NCBI GenBank assembly: GCA_023457495.1 | Contig: JAEWLQ010000099.1 | Coordinates: 1 to 24,996, forward strand | Direction of reading: 5' to 3' | From: Pseudomonadota bacterium | Lineage (GTDB): Bacteria > Pseudomonadota > Gammaproteobacteria > Steroidobacterales > Steroidobacteraceae | DNA length: 24,996 nucleotides | Shown here: positions 8,100 to 15,044 of the stretch, in pieces | How positions within the stretch are numbered: position 1 is the stretch's first letter | Layout of the letters: every line of letters starts with the position of its first letter | Program-made: the position numbers and the translations under genes | The notes under the pieces: generated by a model | What the model saw: only the letters and a program-made list of their open reading frames with translations | Told to the model about the DNA's origin: nothing | Database searches by the model: none

Positions 8100-8708
8100 A
8101 TGCACCTCTTCGACTATCTCGATTCCGGCAATGGCTACAAGGTCCGCCTCCTGCTCGCGCAGCTGGGCCAGAAGTACCAGTGGACCGAAGTCGACATCGA
8201 CAAGGGAGAAACACGCACGGCGCAGTTCCTCAAGCGCAATCCCAACGGCCGCATCCCGACTCTCGAGCTAGACGACGGCATCAACCTGTTCGAGTCCAAC
8301 GCGATCATGTGGTACCTGGCGGAAGGATCGCGCTTCGTGCCCGCTACGCAGCTCGGACGCGCGCAGGTGCTGCAGTGGATGTTCTTCGAGCAGTACAGCC
8401 ACGAACCGTATGTCGCGACGCCGCGATACATCGTGCGTCACCTGCCCTTCGATCACCCACGTCGCGCCGAACTTCCCGAGCGCCTCGCCAAGGGACGCGC
8501 GGCGCTGGCGGTCATGGAGTCGCATCTCACGAACAACGAGTTCTTCGTCAACGGCCGGTACAGCATCGCCGACATCGCGTTGTACGCGTACACGCACACC
8601 GCGGAAGACGGCGGTCACGACCTCATGCCCTATCCCAAGGTGCGCGAGTGGTTAGTCCGCGTGGCCGCTCAGCCGAATCACGTGCCGCTGCTCGCCAGGC
8701 CCACATGA
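8100..8708 (+). CDS. Glutathione S-transferase family protein
   Basis: A 202-residue cytosolic GST. The thioredoxin-like N-terminal domain (1-80) runs MHLFDYLDSGNGYKVRLLL and carries the cis-proline GRIPTLE and the gamma-glutamyl-binding FESNAIMWYLAE. An all-alpha C-terminal domain follows with the N-capping motif YSIADIALYAY. It probably conjugates glutathione to electrophiles or has a related thiol role; the substrate is unknown. The ATG is preceded by AAGGA at good spacing. The stop overlaps the next gene by ATGA, so they are translationally coupled. It faces a divergent LysR gene that may control it. Confidence 0.93.
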   Translation: MHLFDYLDSGNGYKVRLLLAQLGQKYQWTEVDIDKGETRTAQFLKRNPNGRIPTLELDDGINLFESNAIMWYLAEGSRFVPATQLGRAQVLQWMFFEQYSHEPYVATPRYIVRHLPFDHPRRAELPERLAKGRAALAVMESHLTNNEFFVNGRYSIADIALYAYTHTAEDGGHDLMPYPKVREWLVRVAAQPNHVPLLARPT

Positions 8709-9028
8709 TCGAGCCGCCGTACTACGCGGTCATCTTCACGTCGCAGCGCACCGCCGTGGAGGAAGGATACGAGTCCATGTCCGGGAAGATGCTCGAGCTG
8801 GCCTCGGGGCAACCCGGGTTTCTGGGCGTCGAGAGCGCGCGGGACGCCGCGGGCCTCGGCATCACGGTGTCGTACTGGGCCTCTCTCGAGGCCATCGCGA
8901 ACTGGCGCAACGATGTCCAGCACCGCGTGGCGCAGTCGACCGGCCGGAAGAAGTGGTATTCGCACTATGAAACCCGGATCGCCCGGGTCGAACGCAGCTA
9001 CGAATTTTCCGCCGACGGAGACGAGTGA
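8705..9028 (+). CDS. Antibiotic biosynthesis monooxygenase (ABM) fold protein
   Basis: A 107-residue ferredoxin-like dimeric alpha/beta-barrel protein. The sequence runs from YYAVIFTSQRT through MLELASGQPGFLGVESARDAAGLGITVSYWASLEAIANWRND, including the conserved S-Y-W and W-R-N-D segments of the ABM family. Members include heme-degrading and quinone monooxygenases as well as proteins of unknown activity, so function is open. The start ATG overlaps the GST stop (ATGA), which puts it in the same operon. The tail (EFSADGDE) is acidic and probably disordered. Confidence 0.88.
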   Translation: MIEPPYYAVIFTSQRTAVEEGYESMSGKMLELASGQPGFLGVESARDAAGLGITVSYWASLEAIANWRNDVQHRVAQSTGRKKWYSHYETRIARVERSYEFSADGDE

Positions 9029-9085
9029 CCCTTCGTCGCCACATCGCGACGTCGACCGCCGGCTGACGCAAAGAATCACTTTTCG

Positions 9086-9115
9086 TTGTCGCATTGCGCC
9101 GAACGCGGCTAGTCT
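9086..9115 (+). promoter_or_regulatory. Weak candidate promoter upstream of DoxX
   Basis: TTGTCG and TAGTCT are separated by 18 bases and lie 38 bases before the DoxX ATG, in the 125-bp gap after the ABM gene. Both hexamers are only partial consensus matches. A 6-bp stem with a 6-nt loop (9034-9051) sits between the ABM stop and this site, but it lacks a T-run. Confidence 0.3.
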
Positions 9116-9153
9116 TGCGGGTCCACTTCGAAGAACCGGGCCCGGGGACTCCC

Positions 9154-9612
9154 ATGCGCAAAATCCTTTCGTTGAGCCAGGCACAGCGCTTTTCCGATCT
9201 CGCGCTGCTGTTGATGCGCATATTCGTAGGGCTGTTCCTGATCTGGGGCGTCTGGGACAACATCACGAGCCCGGAACGGATGCAGGAATTCGTCGAGTTC
9301 CTCGCCAAACACGGCTTCCCGAGTCCGACCATCCTCGCGCCGCTGTCGGTTTATGCGCAATTCGCCATCGGCGTCGCCTTCGTGCTCGGCTTCGTCACAC
9401 GCTGGGCCGGGGTGCTCTGCGTCATCAACTTCGTGGTCGCGATCGCGATGGTCGATCACCTCGGCGGCATGCGCGGCATATTTCCGTCGGGCTGCCTCGT
9501 CGTCATGGGTCTGTACCTGGCGACACATGGGGCGGGCCGCTACTCCATCGACGCGGCCATCGGCGCGAATGATTCGCCGCGGGCCGCCGGCGGCGTGCGC
9601 CTCATGAGATGA
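9154..9612 (+). CDS. DoxX family membrane protein
   Basis: A 152-residue, four-helix integral membrane protein of the DoxX/DoxD-like family. The N-terminal helix contains LLLMRIFVGLFLIWGVWDN. The rest includes the family-typical pattern FLAKHGFPSPTILAPLSVYAQFAIGVAFVLGFVTRWAG, and VDHLGGMRGIFPSGCLVVMGLYLATHGAGRYSIDA at the end. Relatives accompany thiosulfate:quinone oxidoreductase or mycobacterial redox proteins, but many are of unknown role. The ATG at 9154 is preceded by GGGGA. An upstream in-frame ATG-like start would add 20 charged residues with no ribosome-binding site, so I rejected it. It ends 13 bases before the CYTH start. Confidence 0.88.
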   Translation: MRKILSLSQAQRFSDLALLLMRIFVGLFLIWGVWDNITSPERMQEFVEFLAKHGFPSPTILAPLSVYAQFAIGVAFVLGFVTRWAGVLCVINFVVAIAMVDHLGGMRGIFPSGCLVVMGLYLATHGAGRYSIDAAIGANDSPRAAGGVRLMR

Positions 9613-9628
9613 GGGAGATATCCCCATT
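9613..9628 (+). promoter_or_regulatory. Shine-Dalgarno plus AUU initiation codon
   Basis: GGGAG at 9613-9617 is followed by eight bases and then ATT at 9626. Reading from there gives M-S-R-N-I-E-I-K-A-R-I, the expected N-terminus of this CYTH family. Between the preceding in-frame stop (9605-9607) and TTG 9674 there is no ATG, GTG, TTG or CTG. The TTG would delete the conserved E-I-K motif and has no Shine-Dalgarno. Confidence 0.65.
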
Positions 9629-10147
9629 TCGCGCAATATCGAAATCAAGGCGCGCATCGAAAACGTCGCGGCGTTGACTCCGGCGGTTGCCGCACTCGCA
9701 ACGGAAGGGCCTCTCGAAATCGCGCAGGACGACACCTTCTTCGCGTGCGCATCGGGTCGTCTGAAATTGCGCGCGTATTCGAACGATTCGGGCGAGCTGA
9801 TTTTCTATCGGCGAGTGAACCAAGCGGGGCCCAAGGAGTCGTTCTATATACGATCCCCAACCTCATCACCCGAGACACTTCGTGAATCGCTTTCGCTGGC
9901 CTACGGACAAATCGGTCGCATCCGCAAATACCGCACTCTCTTCCTGGTCGGACGTACCCGCGTACACCTGGACCGCGTCGAAGGCCTTGGCCATTTTCTC
10001 GAGCTCGAAGTCGTGCTGGTGGGCGACGAATCAGCCGAGCAGGGCATTCGTGAAGCGAGTGAACTCATGGATCAGCTCGGAATTCAGCCCGAACAGCTCA
10101 TCGAAGGCGCGTACCTCGACCTGATGCTGGCTCAGCAACAGGCCTAG
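9626..10147 (+). CDS. CYTH-domain protein, class IV adenylate cyclase-like
   Basis: A 173-residue triphosphate-tunnel (CYTH) enzyme. Family members act on triphosphate substrates as class IV adenylate cyclases or as thiamine or inorganic triphosphatases. Visible blocks are N-I-E-I-K-A-R-I (residues 4-11), QDDTFFACASGRLKLRAY, GELIFYRRVNQAGPKESFY, VRTLYLV-like IRKYRTLFLVGRTRVHLDRV, and FLELEVVL. These supply the alternating acidic and basic residues that line the tunnel. The substrate cannot be chosen from sequence. The start is probably AUU at 9626; a conventional caller would place it at TTG 9674 and lose the first strand. It follows DoxX by 13 bases. Confidence 0.87.
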   Translation: MSRNIEIKARIENVAALTPAVAALATEGPLEIAQDDTFFACASGRLKLRAYSNDSGELIFYRRVNQAGPKESFYIRSPTSSPETLRESLSLAYGQIGRIRKYRTLFLVGRTRVHLDRVEGLGHFLELEVVLVGDESAEQGIREASELMDQLGIQPEQLIEGAYLDLMLAQQQA

Positions 10148-10149
10148 TG

Positions 10150-10173
10150 TTTTCCCGCCGGATCGGCGGAAAA
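10150..10173 (+). repeat. Imperfect inverted repeat after the CYTH gene
   Basis: TTTTCCCGCCG, a GAT loop and CGGCGGAAAA form a 10-bp stem with one bulged C, starting two bases after the CYTH stop. The T-run lies on the 5' side of the stem and A's on the 3' side on either strand, so it does not fit an intrinsic terminator. It could be an operator or an mRNA-end hairpin. Confidence 0.4.
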
Positions 10174-10215
10174 TGCTGTCGCCGCCTGGGAACAGGCGCG
10201 CGAGTGGAGCAAACG

Positions 10216-11250
10216 ATGAAGTCGCCGATCCTCGGTCTCGCTGTTTCCACGCTGGCCTTCGCGGGCAGCTCCATCTATTTGTGGACTCAGCTCGCGGAGC
10301 AACGCGCCCGCGCGGACGAAGTCACCGAACTCGCGCGCCGGCTCAACGCAAGAATCGACGAGCTCGAGAAGGTCCGCGAGCAAGTTGCGCATCTGCGCCT
10401 CGCCAACGACGCCGGGATGAACGCCGGATCCGCGATCGTTGCCCAACCCGGCGCGGCTGCGGCGCCGGCGGGTCCGAAGACTGAATCCGAGGCGACGCAG
10501 AACAACTTCCAGCTCCCCCGTCCAGATCGCAGCCCGAGCTACCAGAAAATGATGCGGGCGCAGCTTCGCGCCAATTTTCGGCGCATGTATGCGGATCTCG
10601 GATCCCAGCTGCGCCTGAGCCAAGATGAGTTCAACCGCTTCATCGACCTCCTCAGCGATCAGCAACTTGCGAACGAGGTGCGCGCGTTCAATTCGCCGTC
10701 GACGAGCGAGGCGGAGATGCGGCAGCGATGGGAACAGCAAAGGCGCGAGCACCAGAAGCAGATCGCCGAGTTGCTCGGCGCGGACAAGGCCGAGGAGTTT
10801 CGCCAGTACCAGGAGTCGATGCCCGCGCGGGGCGAGGTCGAGATGATCGCGCGTCAGCTCGAAGGCTTCGATGCGCCGCTCAGGGACGACCAACGCAAGC
10901 AACTCGTCGCCGTGATCAGCGAGGAGCGTGCACGTGTGCCCATGCCCCAGTACGAAGACATTCTGGATCAGCAGGCCTACATGAGGCTTGCCGACGATTG
11001 GCAGGCCGACTACGAGCAGCGCGTGAATGCACAGGCCCGCGCCATCCTCGATAACGAACAGTTCAACGCGTACTCCGAATACCAGCAGTGGCAAAAGGAG
11101 ATGCGCGAACAATTCGCGGTTTCGAGCAGGATGATTGCGCCTGTGACCGGTCCCGGGTCACGCGGCAACGTGGTGTATGCCGCGCCGGCGGCGGGTTTCA
11201 CGGTCAGCGCCGTACCCGCGCCGCCACCGGAACCCGAAAAGAAGAAGTGA
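10216..11250 (+). CDS. Membrane-anchored, helix-rich periplasmic protein of unknown function
   Basis: A 344-residue protein I cannot assign to a named gene. One N-terminal hydrophobic segment (about residues 5-22, ILGLAVSTLAFAGSSIYLW) acts as an anchor or uncleaved signal. It is followed by a heptad-like coiled coil (about 25-60, TELARRLNARIDELEKVREQVAHLRL). The middle is strongly helical and rich in Gln, Glu and Arg. It contains two similar stretches, LRLSQDEFNRFIDLLSDQQ and LRDDQRKQLVAVISEERAR, reminiscent of the LTXXQ repeats of Spy/CpxP-type periplasmic proteins (weak inference). The tail is Pro/Ala-rich and ends in lysines. The start at ATG 10216 is supported by GGAG six bases upstream. 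It is followed by the NTF2-like gene after six bases. Confidence 0.7.
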   Translation: MKSPILGLAVSTLAFAGSSIYLWTQLAEQRARADEVTELARRLNARIDELEKVREQVAHLRLANDAGMNAGSAIVAQPGAAAAPAGPKTESEATQNNFQLPRPDRSPSYQKMMRAQLRANFRRMYADLGSQLRLSQDEFNRFIDLLSDQQLANEVRAFNSPSTSEAEMRQRWEQQRREHQKQIAELLGADKAEEFRQYQESMPARGEVEMIARQLEGFDAPLRDDQRKQLVAVISEERARVPMPQYEDILDQQAYMRLADDWQADYEQRVNAQARAILDNEQFNAYSEYQQWQKEMREQFAVSSRMIAPVTGPGSRGNVVYAAPAAGFTVSAVPAPPPEPEKKK

Positions 11251-11256
11251 CCGCAT

Positions 11257-11658
11257 ATGTCCGCTACCGACGAACAGGAGATTCGTGAGCTGGTCGAGAT
11301 GTGGTTGTCCGCGACCCGCCAGGGCGACCTCGCCGCGGTGCTCAATCTCATGACGGACGACGTGGTGTTCCTCGTCGCGGGTCAGCCGCCCTTCGGCAAA
11401 CGCGAGTTCGCCGCGGCGATGCGACCGCCGGCCGATGGCGGGTCACGGCCGCAGATCGACGGGCGCAGCGAGATCCAGGAGATCGTGGTCTCGGGCGATC
11501 TCGCCTACATCCGCACGAAGCTCACCGTCGAGGTCACGCCCGCTGGCAGCGGCGAATCGACGCGGCGCGCGGGAAACACTTTGACCATTCTTCGGCGCGA
11601 GCACGGCCGCTGGCTGGTGGCGCGCGATGCCAATTTGCTGACACCCATCAGAACCTGA
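11257..11658 (+). CDS. NTF2-like protein, SgcJ/EcaC (DUF4440/SnoaL-like) family
   Basis: A 133-residue cone-shaped alpha+beta-barrel protein. The N-terminal helix pair DEQEIRELVEMWLSATRQGDLAAVLNLMTDDVVFLV is characteristic of the SgcJ/EcaC family. The sheet ends with GNTLTILRREHGRWLVARDANLL. Members include small-molecule isomerases and hydrolases as well as non-catalytic binding proteins, so no reaction can be given. The ATG lies six bases after the preceding stop, with a GAAGAAG purine run overlapping that gene's end. GFA follows 16 bases downstream; the run of close spacings suggests one transcript. Confidence 0.86.
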   Translation: MSATDEQEIRELVEMWLSATRQGDLAAVLNLMTDDVVFLVAGQPPFGKREFAAAMRPPADGGSRPQIDGRSEIQEIVVSGDLAYIRTKLTVEVTPAGSGESTRRAGNTLTILRREHGRWLVARDANLLTPIRT

Positions 11659-11674
11659 ACACGAGGGAGAACGG

Positions 11675-12022
11675 ATGAAATACACGGCAAGCTGTCACTG
11701 CGGAAAAGTAGCCATCGAAGCCGAGGGTGAGATCACCGGCGCGCTCTCATGCAATTGCTCGATCTGCCAGCGCAAGGGCTCGCTGTTATGGTTCGTGCCG
11801 CGCGAGAAGACGACGGTGCTGGGATCCGAGTCCGACATCACGACCTATACCTTCAACAAACACGTCATCAAGCACCGGTTCTGCAAGATGTGCGGCGTGC
11901 AGCCTTTCGGCGAAGGCGTCGATCCCAAGGGCAACGCGGTGGCCGCGATCAACATTCGCTGCATCGACGGGCTCGACCTCGAGAAGATCCCGGTGCAGCA
12001 CTACGACGGACGGTCGAGTTAG
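11675..12022 (+). CDS. GFA-family (CENP-V/GFA domain) zinc protein, copy 1
   Basis: A 115-residue protein of the glutathione-dependent formaldehyde-activating enzyme (Gfa) fold. Zinc-binding cysteines are all visible: SCHCGKV (Cys7, Cys9), CNCSIC (around 27-32) and FCKMCGV (about 70-75). The TYTFNKHVIKHRFC stretch is also family-typical. Gfa catalyses or accelerates S-hydroxymethylglutathione formation in some bacteria; for most homologues the substrate is unknown. A GAGGGAG precedes the ATG at good distance. DUF423 begins immediately after the stop. A diverged paralogue lies 1.5 kb downstream. Confidence 0.92.
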   Translation: MKYTASCHCGKVAIEAEGEITGALSCNCSICQRKGSLLWFVPREKTTVLGSESDITTYTFNKHVIKHRFCKMCGVQPFGEGVDPKGNAVAAINIRCIDGLDLEKIPVQHYDGRSS

Positions 12023-12400
12023 TTGGATCGTCTCTTCTACATCGGCGCCGGCATCGCGGGCTTCCTGGTCGTCGCGCTCGGCGCATTCGGCGCGCATGCG
12101 CTCAGGGCCCGCCTCGGGCCGGACATGATCGCCGTGTTCGAGACCGGGGTGCGTTATCACGCGTATCACACGTTCGCCCTGTTCGCCGCGGCCTGGGGGT
12201 GCGCGCGCTGGGGAGGCCGGTGGTTCCCGGTCGCGGGTTGGGCGTTCATCGCGGGCCTCGTCATCTTCCCGGGCAGCCTCTATCTGCTCGCTTTCACGGG
12301 CGAGCGGTGGTTAGGCATGATCACCCCGCTCGGTGGGATGTTCTTCCTGGCCGGCTGGGCGGCGCTCGCCTGCGGAGCCTGGCGCGCGCAACGGCCGTGA
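12023..12400 (+). CDS. DUF423 (YgdD-like) membrane protein, TTG start
   Basis: A 125-residue integral membrane protein of the DUF423/YgdD family, with four predicted helices. The conserved N-terminal helix (GAGIAGFLVVALGAFGAHALRARL) is followed by the signature FETGVRYHAYHTFALF, then ITPLGGMFFLAGWAALA near the end. The molecular role is unknown. The TTG directly after the GFA stop is the only start that preserves the first helix. A weak GGACGG lies upstream. Initiation by coupling to GFA termination is likely. Confidence 0.86.
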   Translation: MDRLFYIGAGIAGFLVVALGAFGAHALRARLGPDMIAVFETGVRYHAYHTFALFAAAWGCARWGGRWFPVAGWAFIAGLVIFPGSLYLLAFTGERWLGMITPLGGMFFLAGWAALACGAWRAQRP

Positions 12401-12470
12401 CCCCACTGTCAGCCGGTTTCGCGACAGGTGTACGGCGCATGTTTCAGCGGCCTCGGCTAACGTTGCCCGC

Positions 12471-13094
12471 ATGATGTTCTACGACTATTACGCGGACGTT
12501 CCGGAATCCGCGCAGGATGAATTCGTCAGGCGCCAGGAGCTGGGCCGGCTCGTCACGGCCGATGCCGCCGGCCAGCCGCACATCGGTCTCTATCCGTTCG
12601 TCTTCCTCGGCAGCGCGCTCGAAATGCACCTGCACCGCTCGGACGAACAACTCGCAGACCTGCGCGCGAATCCCCGGTGCGTCTTCGAGGTGGACGAGAT
12701 CCACGGGACGATCCCTTCGCACTGGGTGCACGCCACGAGCGCGATGTTCGCGACGGCGTTTCATCGCGTCGTGATCTTCGAATGCGATGCGAGCATCTCC
12801 GAGGATCTCGACGTGCTCGCCGCGCAGCAACAGAAGCTCATGAAGCACTACCAGCCCGAAGGGGGATATCGCGAACTCGACGGCGCCGACGCGATGTACC
12901 GCGGTCCGCTCGGCACGATCGCCGCCCTTACGCTCACGGTCCGCGCGCGCAAGGTGAAATGGAAACTCGCGCAGAATCGCGACCGTTCGCGCCGCGAGAA
13001 GGTGATCGCGGAGCTGCGTCAGCGCGGGCGCCCGGCGGACGCTGGCGCCGCCGATGCCCTGCAGTGGGCTCTCGATCACGAAGTCCGCAAGTAG
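12471..13094 (+). CDS. FMN-binding split-barrel protein (PaiB-like)
   Basis: A 207-residue protein resembling the FMN_bind_2/PaiB and pyridoxamine 5'-phosphate oxidase-like split barrels. The segment LGRLVTADAAGQPHIGLYPFVFLGSALEMHLHRSDEQLADLRANPRCVFEV (about residues 24-73) matches the first barrel half with the ligand-contacting H-x-H and the R-x-N-P motif. SHWVHA follows, in the place of the family's P-S-W-Y. PaiB is a transcriptional regulator of degradative enzymes in Bacillus, but many homologues are simply flavin- or heme-binding. The C-terminal 40 residues are basic. Two tandem ATGs are present; I took the first. A TAACGT hexamer is seven bases upstream and no Shine-Dalgarno is visible. 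Confidence 0.8.
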   Translation: MMFYDYYADVPESAQDEFVRRQELGRLVTADAAGQPHIGLYPFVFLGSALEMHLHRSDEQLADLRANPRCVFEVDEIHGTIPSHWVHATSAMFATAFHRVVIFECDASISEDLDVLAAQQQKLMKHYQPEGGYRELDGADAMYRGPLGTIAALTLTVRARKVKWKLAQNRDRSRREKVIAELRQRGRPADAGAADALQWALDHEVRK

Positions 13095-13499
13095 TTGGTC
13101 TGGCACCGTCCCATCGTCGTGTGGATGCTGATCATGCTCGCGGAGAGCGGGCATGGCGCGATTCGCGAGGTCCTCATCGCGCCGGTGATCGGCGATCTGG
13201 CCGCCCGGCAGCTCGGAGTCCTGGTCGGCTGCGTGATCATCTTCGCCATCGCCTGGCTGACCGCGCGCTGGATGGGCGCGCGCACGCGCCGCGCGCAATG
13301 GCGGGTGGGCATCCTGTGGGTGGTTCTGACGCTCGCCTTCGAGATCATCCTTGGCCGGATGCTGGGGCTGAGCGGCGCGCGCATCCTGTCGGACTACAAT
13401 CTCGCGCGTGGCGGGTTCATGATCTTCGGGCTCGCATTCATGTTCCTCGCGCCGCGGCTGGCATGGACGCTGCGCTTCGGAACGAAGGAGGCGCGATGA
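13095..13499 (+). CDS. Small membrane protein of unknown function
   Basis: A 134-residue integral membrane protein with about four helices: IVVWMLIMLAESGHGAIREVLI at the N-terminus, LGVLVGCVIIFAIAWLTARWMG in the middle, ILWVVLTLAFEIILGRMLG, and a final GGFMIFGLAFMFLAPRLAW. The GAIREVLIAP-x-I-G-D segment recurs in uncharacterised membrane proteins of this type, but I cannot name a family. The TTG directly after the previous stop keeps the whole first helix; ATG 30 bases later would shorten it. The stop overlaps the next GFA start (ATGA). Confidence 0.7.
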   Translation: MVWHRPIVVWMLIMLAESGHGAIREVLIAPVIGDLAARQLGVLVGCVIIFAIAWLTARWMGARTRRAQWRVGILWVVLTLAFEIILGRMLGLSGARILSDYNLARGGFMIFGLAFMFLAPRLAWTLRFGTKEAR

Positions 13500-13882
13500 T
13501 CACCCACTCCGGCGGCTGCCATTGCGGCCGCGTCCGCTTCGAAGTCGACGCCCCGGCGGAGCTCGTCATAGACGAATGCAACTGCTCGATGTGCAGCCGC
13601 GTGGCCTATCTACATCTCATCGTGCCGGCCGAGCTCTTCCGGATCGTTCGGGGACAGGACGCCCTGACGACCTACACGTTCAACACCGGCACCGCGAAGC
13701 ACCTGTTCTGTGCGACCTGCGGCGTGAAGTCCTTCTACGTGCCGCGATCGCATCCGGATGGCTTCAGCGTCAACGCGCGGTGCATCGATTCGCCCACGGT
13801 CGCCAGCATGAAGATCCGCGCGGTCGATGGCCGCAACTGGGAATTGCATTACCCGCGGGGACGCGGAGAATTCGAGGCATGA
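13496..13882 (+). CDS. GFA-family zinc protein, copy 2
   Basis: A 128-residue Gfa/CENP-V-fold protein and second family member in this cluster. The metal sites are GCHCGRV (Cys8, Cys10), CNCSMC (about 31-36) and FCATCGV (about 73-78), with the shared core LTTYTFNTGTAKHLFC. It resembles copy 1 only around these motifs, so it is an old paralogue or an independent acquisition, not a recent duplication. AAGGAG is placed five bases before the ATG. The ATG overlaps the previous stop and its own stop overlaps the next ATG, giving strict translational coupling with both neighbours. Confidence 0.92.
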   Translation: MITHSGGCHCGRVRFEVDAPAELVIDECNCSMCSRVAYLHLIVPAELFRIVRGQDALTTYTFNTGTAKHLFCATCGVKSFYVPRSHPDGFSVNARCIDSPTVASMKIRAVDGRNWELHYPRGRGEFEA

Positions 13883-14238
13883 GCCGCTTCGCCGACAACA
13901 TCAGGCCCTACGTCGACGCGGAGCTGCGCGCCGCCGAGGCTGGTGGCCCCGATGCGTTCGCGCACCTCGAGCGTGCCCACGTTCTCGGCCAGGAATCTAC
14001 GCGCGAACACGTGCGGGTGCATTGGCGCATGTTGCGATGGGGGCTGGCGCATCGCGACGCGCGTGAAGTCGTCGGCCAGGCCTTCCGGCTCATCGGCGCG
14101 GCCACGAAGACCTTCGTCGGCCTGGTGCCGGCTGGCAACACCGGGGGCGCGAATGTGAGTCCGTTCGAGCCGATGCCGGTGAGCCCCGAGCTGGCGCGGA
14201 TCATCGAAAACGCGCGCAGCGGAACCCCGCGCGGCTGA
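13879..14238 (+). CDS. DUF3703 family protein
   Basis: A 119-residue soluble protein matching the DUF3703 pattern: SRFADNIRPYVDAELRAAE at the start, then FAHLERAHVLGQESTREHVRVHWRMLRWGL with conserved His and Arg, then the signature VPAGNTGGANVSPFEPMP. Function is unknown. The H-x(6)-Q-x(4)-E-H-x(3)-H spacing could bind a metal, but this is speculation. The start overlaps the GFA stop (ATGA), with GGAG ten bases upstream. It ends directly against the convergent glyoxalase II gene with no intergenic base. Confidence 0.85.
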   Translation: MSRFADNIRPYVDAELRAAEAGGPDAFAHLERAHVLGQESTREHVRVHWRMLRWGLAHRDAREVVGQAFRLIGAATKTFVGLVPAGNTGGANVSPFEPMPVSPELARIIENARSGTPRG

Positions 14239-15030
14239 CTACCAGTGATTGCGCAGCTCGCGCAATTTCACGAACACGGTACGCGCGTCCGGCTGCTCGC
14301 CGATCTCGGGAAACTGCTCGCGCAGCTTCGCGACGATCTCCGGGTTCGTGAGGCGCAGGAACGCATTCACGCGCTTCTCCTCGCCGAGTGTCGTCACGCG
14401 CGCCTGCGCCGGATCGTGCGCGCGTGCGATGGGCAGCGCGCGCGCCGCCTCGGCATTGCCGGGTTCGCGATCGATCGTGAACGCGAGATTGCGCGCCATG
14501 TATTCGTGCCCGGGATACACGCGTGTCGCATCCGGGAGCTGCGCGAGCTGGTTCACGAAAGTTTCGTAGAGCAATCCGGGGTCGCCGCCGTTGTGGCAGT
14601 TGCCCGCGCCCGCGTTGAACAGCGTGTCGCCGCAGAACAGCGCCGGCTGGTCTCCATGCGCGAGCAGGCAGACATGCGAGCGGGTATGTCCCGGCGTGTC
14701 GAGCACCTCGAGTTCGACGGTGCGCCCGACCTTGATCACGTCGCCGCGACCGAGTCCTCTATCTACTCCGCCGATGCGGCTGGCCGCGCCGGCATGTGCC
14801 AGCACGCGGGCGCGGGTTTCACCAACCACGGCGTCATTGCCCGCCGTATGGTCGCGATGCTCGTGGGTGTTCAGGATCTGCCGGGTCGTGAAGCCGCGCG
14901 CGCGGGCCGTGGTGAGGCACTGCCGTCCGTCGAGCGGATCGATCACCAGCGCCTCGCCGGTCTCGGCGCAGGCAACGAGGTACTGGAAGTTCCGCAGGTC
15001 GTTCGCGGCCCAGATGCGTTCGATCAGCAT
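14239..15030 (-). CDS. gloB: Hydroxyacylglutathione hydrolase (glyoxalase II)
   Basis: A 263-residue metallo-beta-lactamase-fold enzyme that hydrolyses S-D-lactoylglutathione to D-lactate and glutathione, completing methylglyoxal detoxification in the cytosol. The dinuclear metal motif THEHRDH is at residues 55-61. Further ligands are seen in DTPGHTRSHV, FCGDTLF and VYPGHEYM. The C-terminal HAGH-like domain carries the conserved KRVNAFLRL stretch. Length fits the family (about 250-265). ATG at 15030 has GAGGT at good spacing and lies 14 bases after the sensor kinase stop, so both are likely on one transcript. The link between the two functions is unexplained. Confidence 0.92.
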   Translation of the reverse strand: MLIERIWAANDLRNFQYLVACAETGEALVIDPLDGRQCLTTARARGFTTRQILNTHEHRDHTAGNDAVVGETRARVLAHAGAASRIGGVDRGLGRGDVIKVGRTVELEVLDTPGHTRSHVCLLAHGDQPALFCGDTLFNAGAGNCHNGGDPGLLYETFVNQLAQLPDATRVYPGHEYMARNLAFTIDREPGNAEAARALPIARAHDPAQARVTTLGEEKRVNAFLRLTNPEIVAKLREQFPEIGEQPDARTVFVKLRELRNHW

Positions 15031-15044
15031 GGGGTTTACCTCGG

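Noticed and set aside
10150..10173. An intrinsic terminator after the CYTH gene
   Set aside because: The T-run precedes the stem instead of following it on both strands, so only an inverted repeat is reported.
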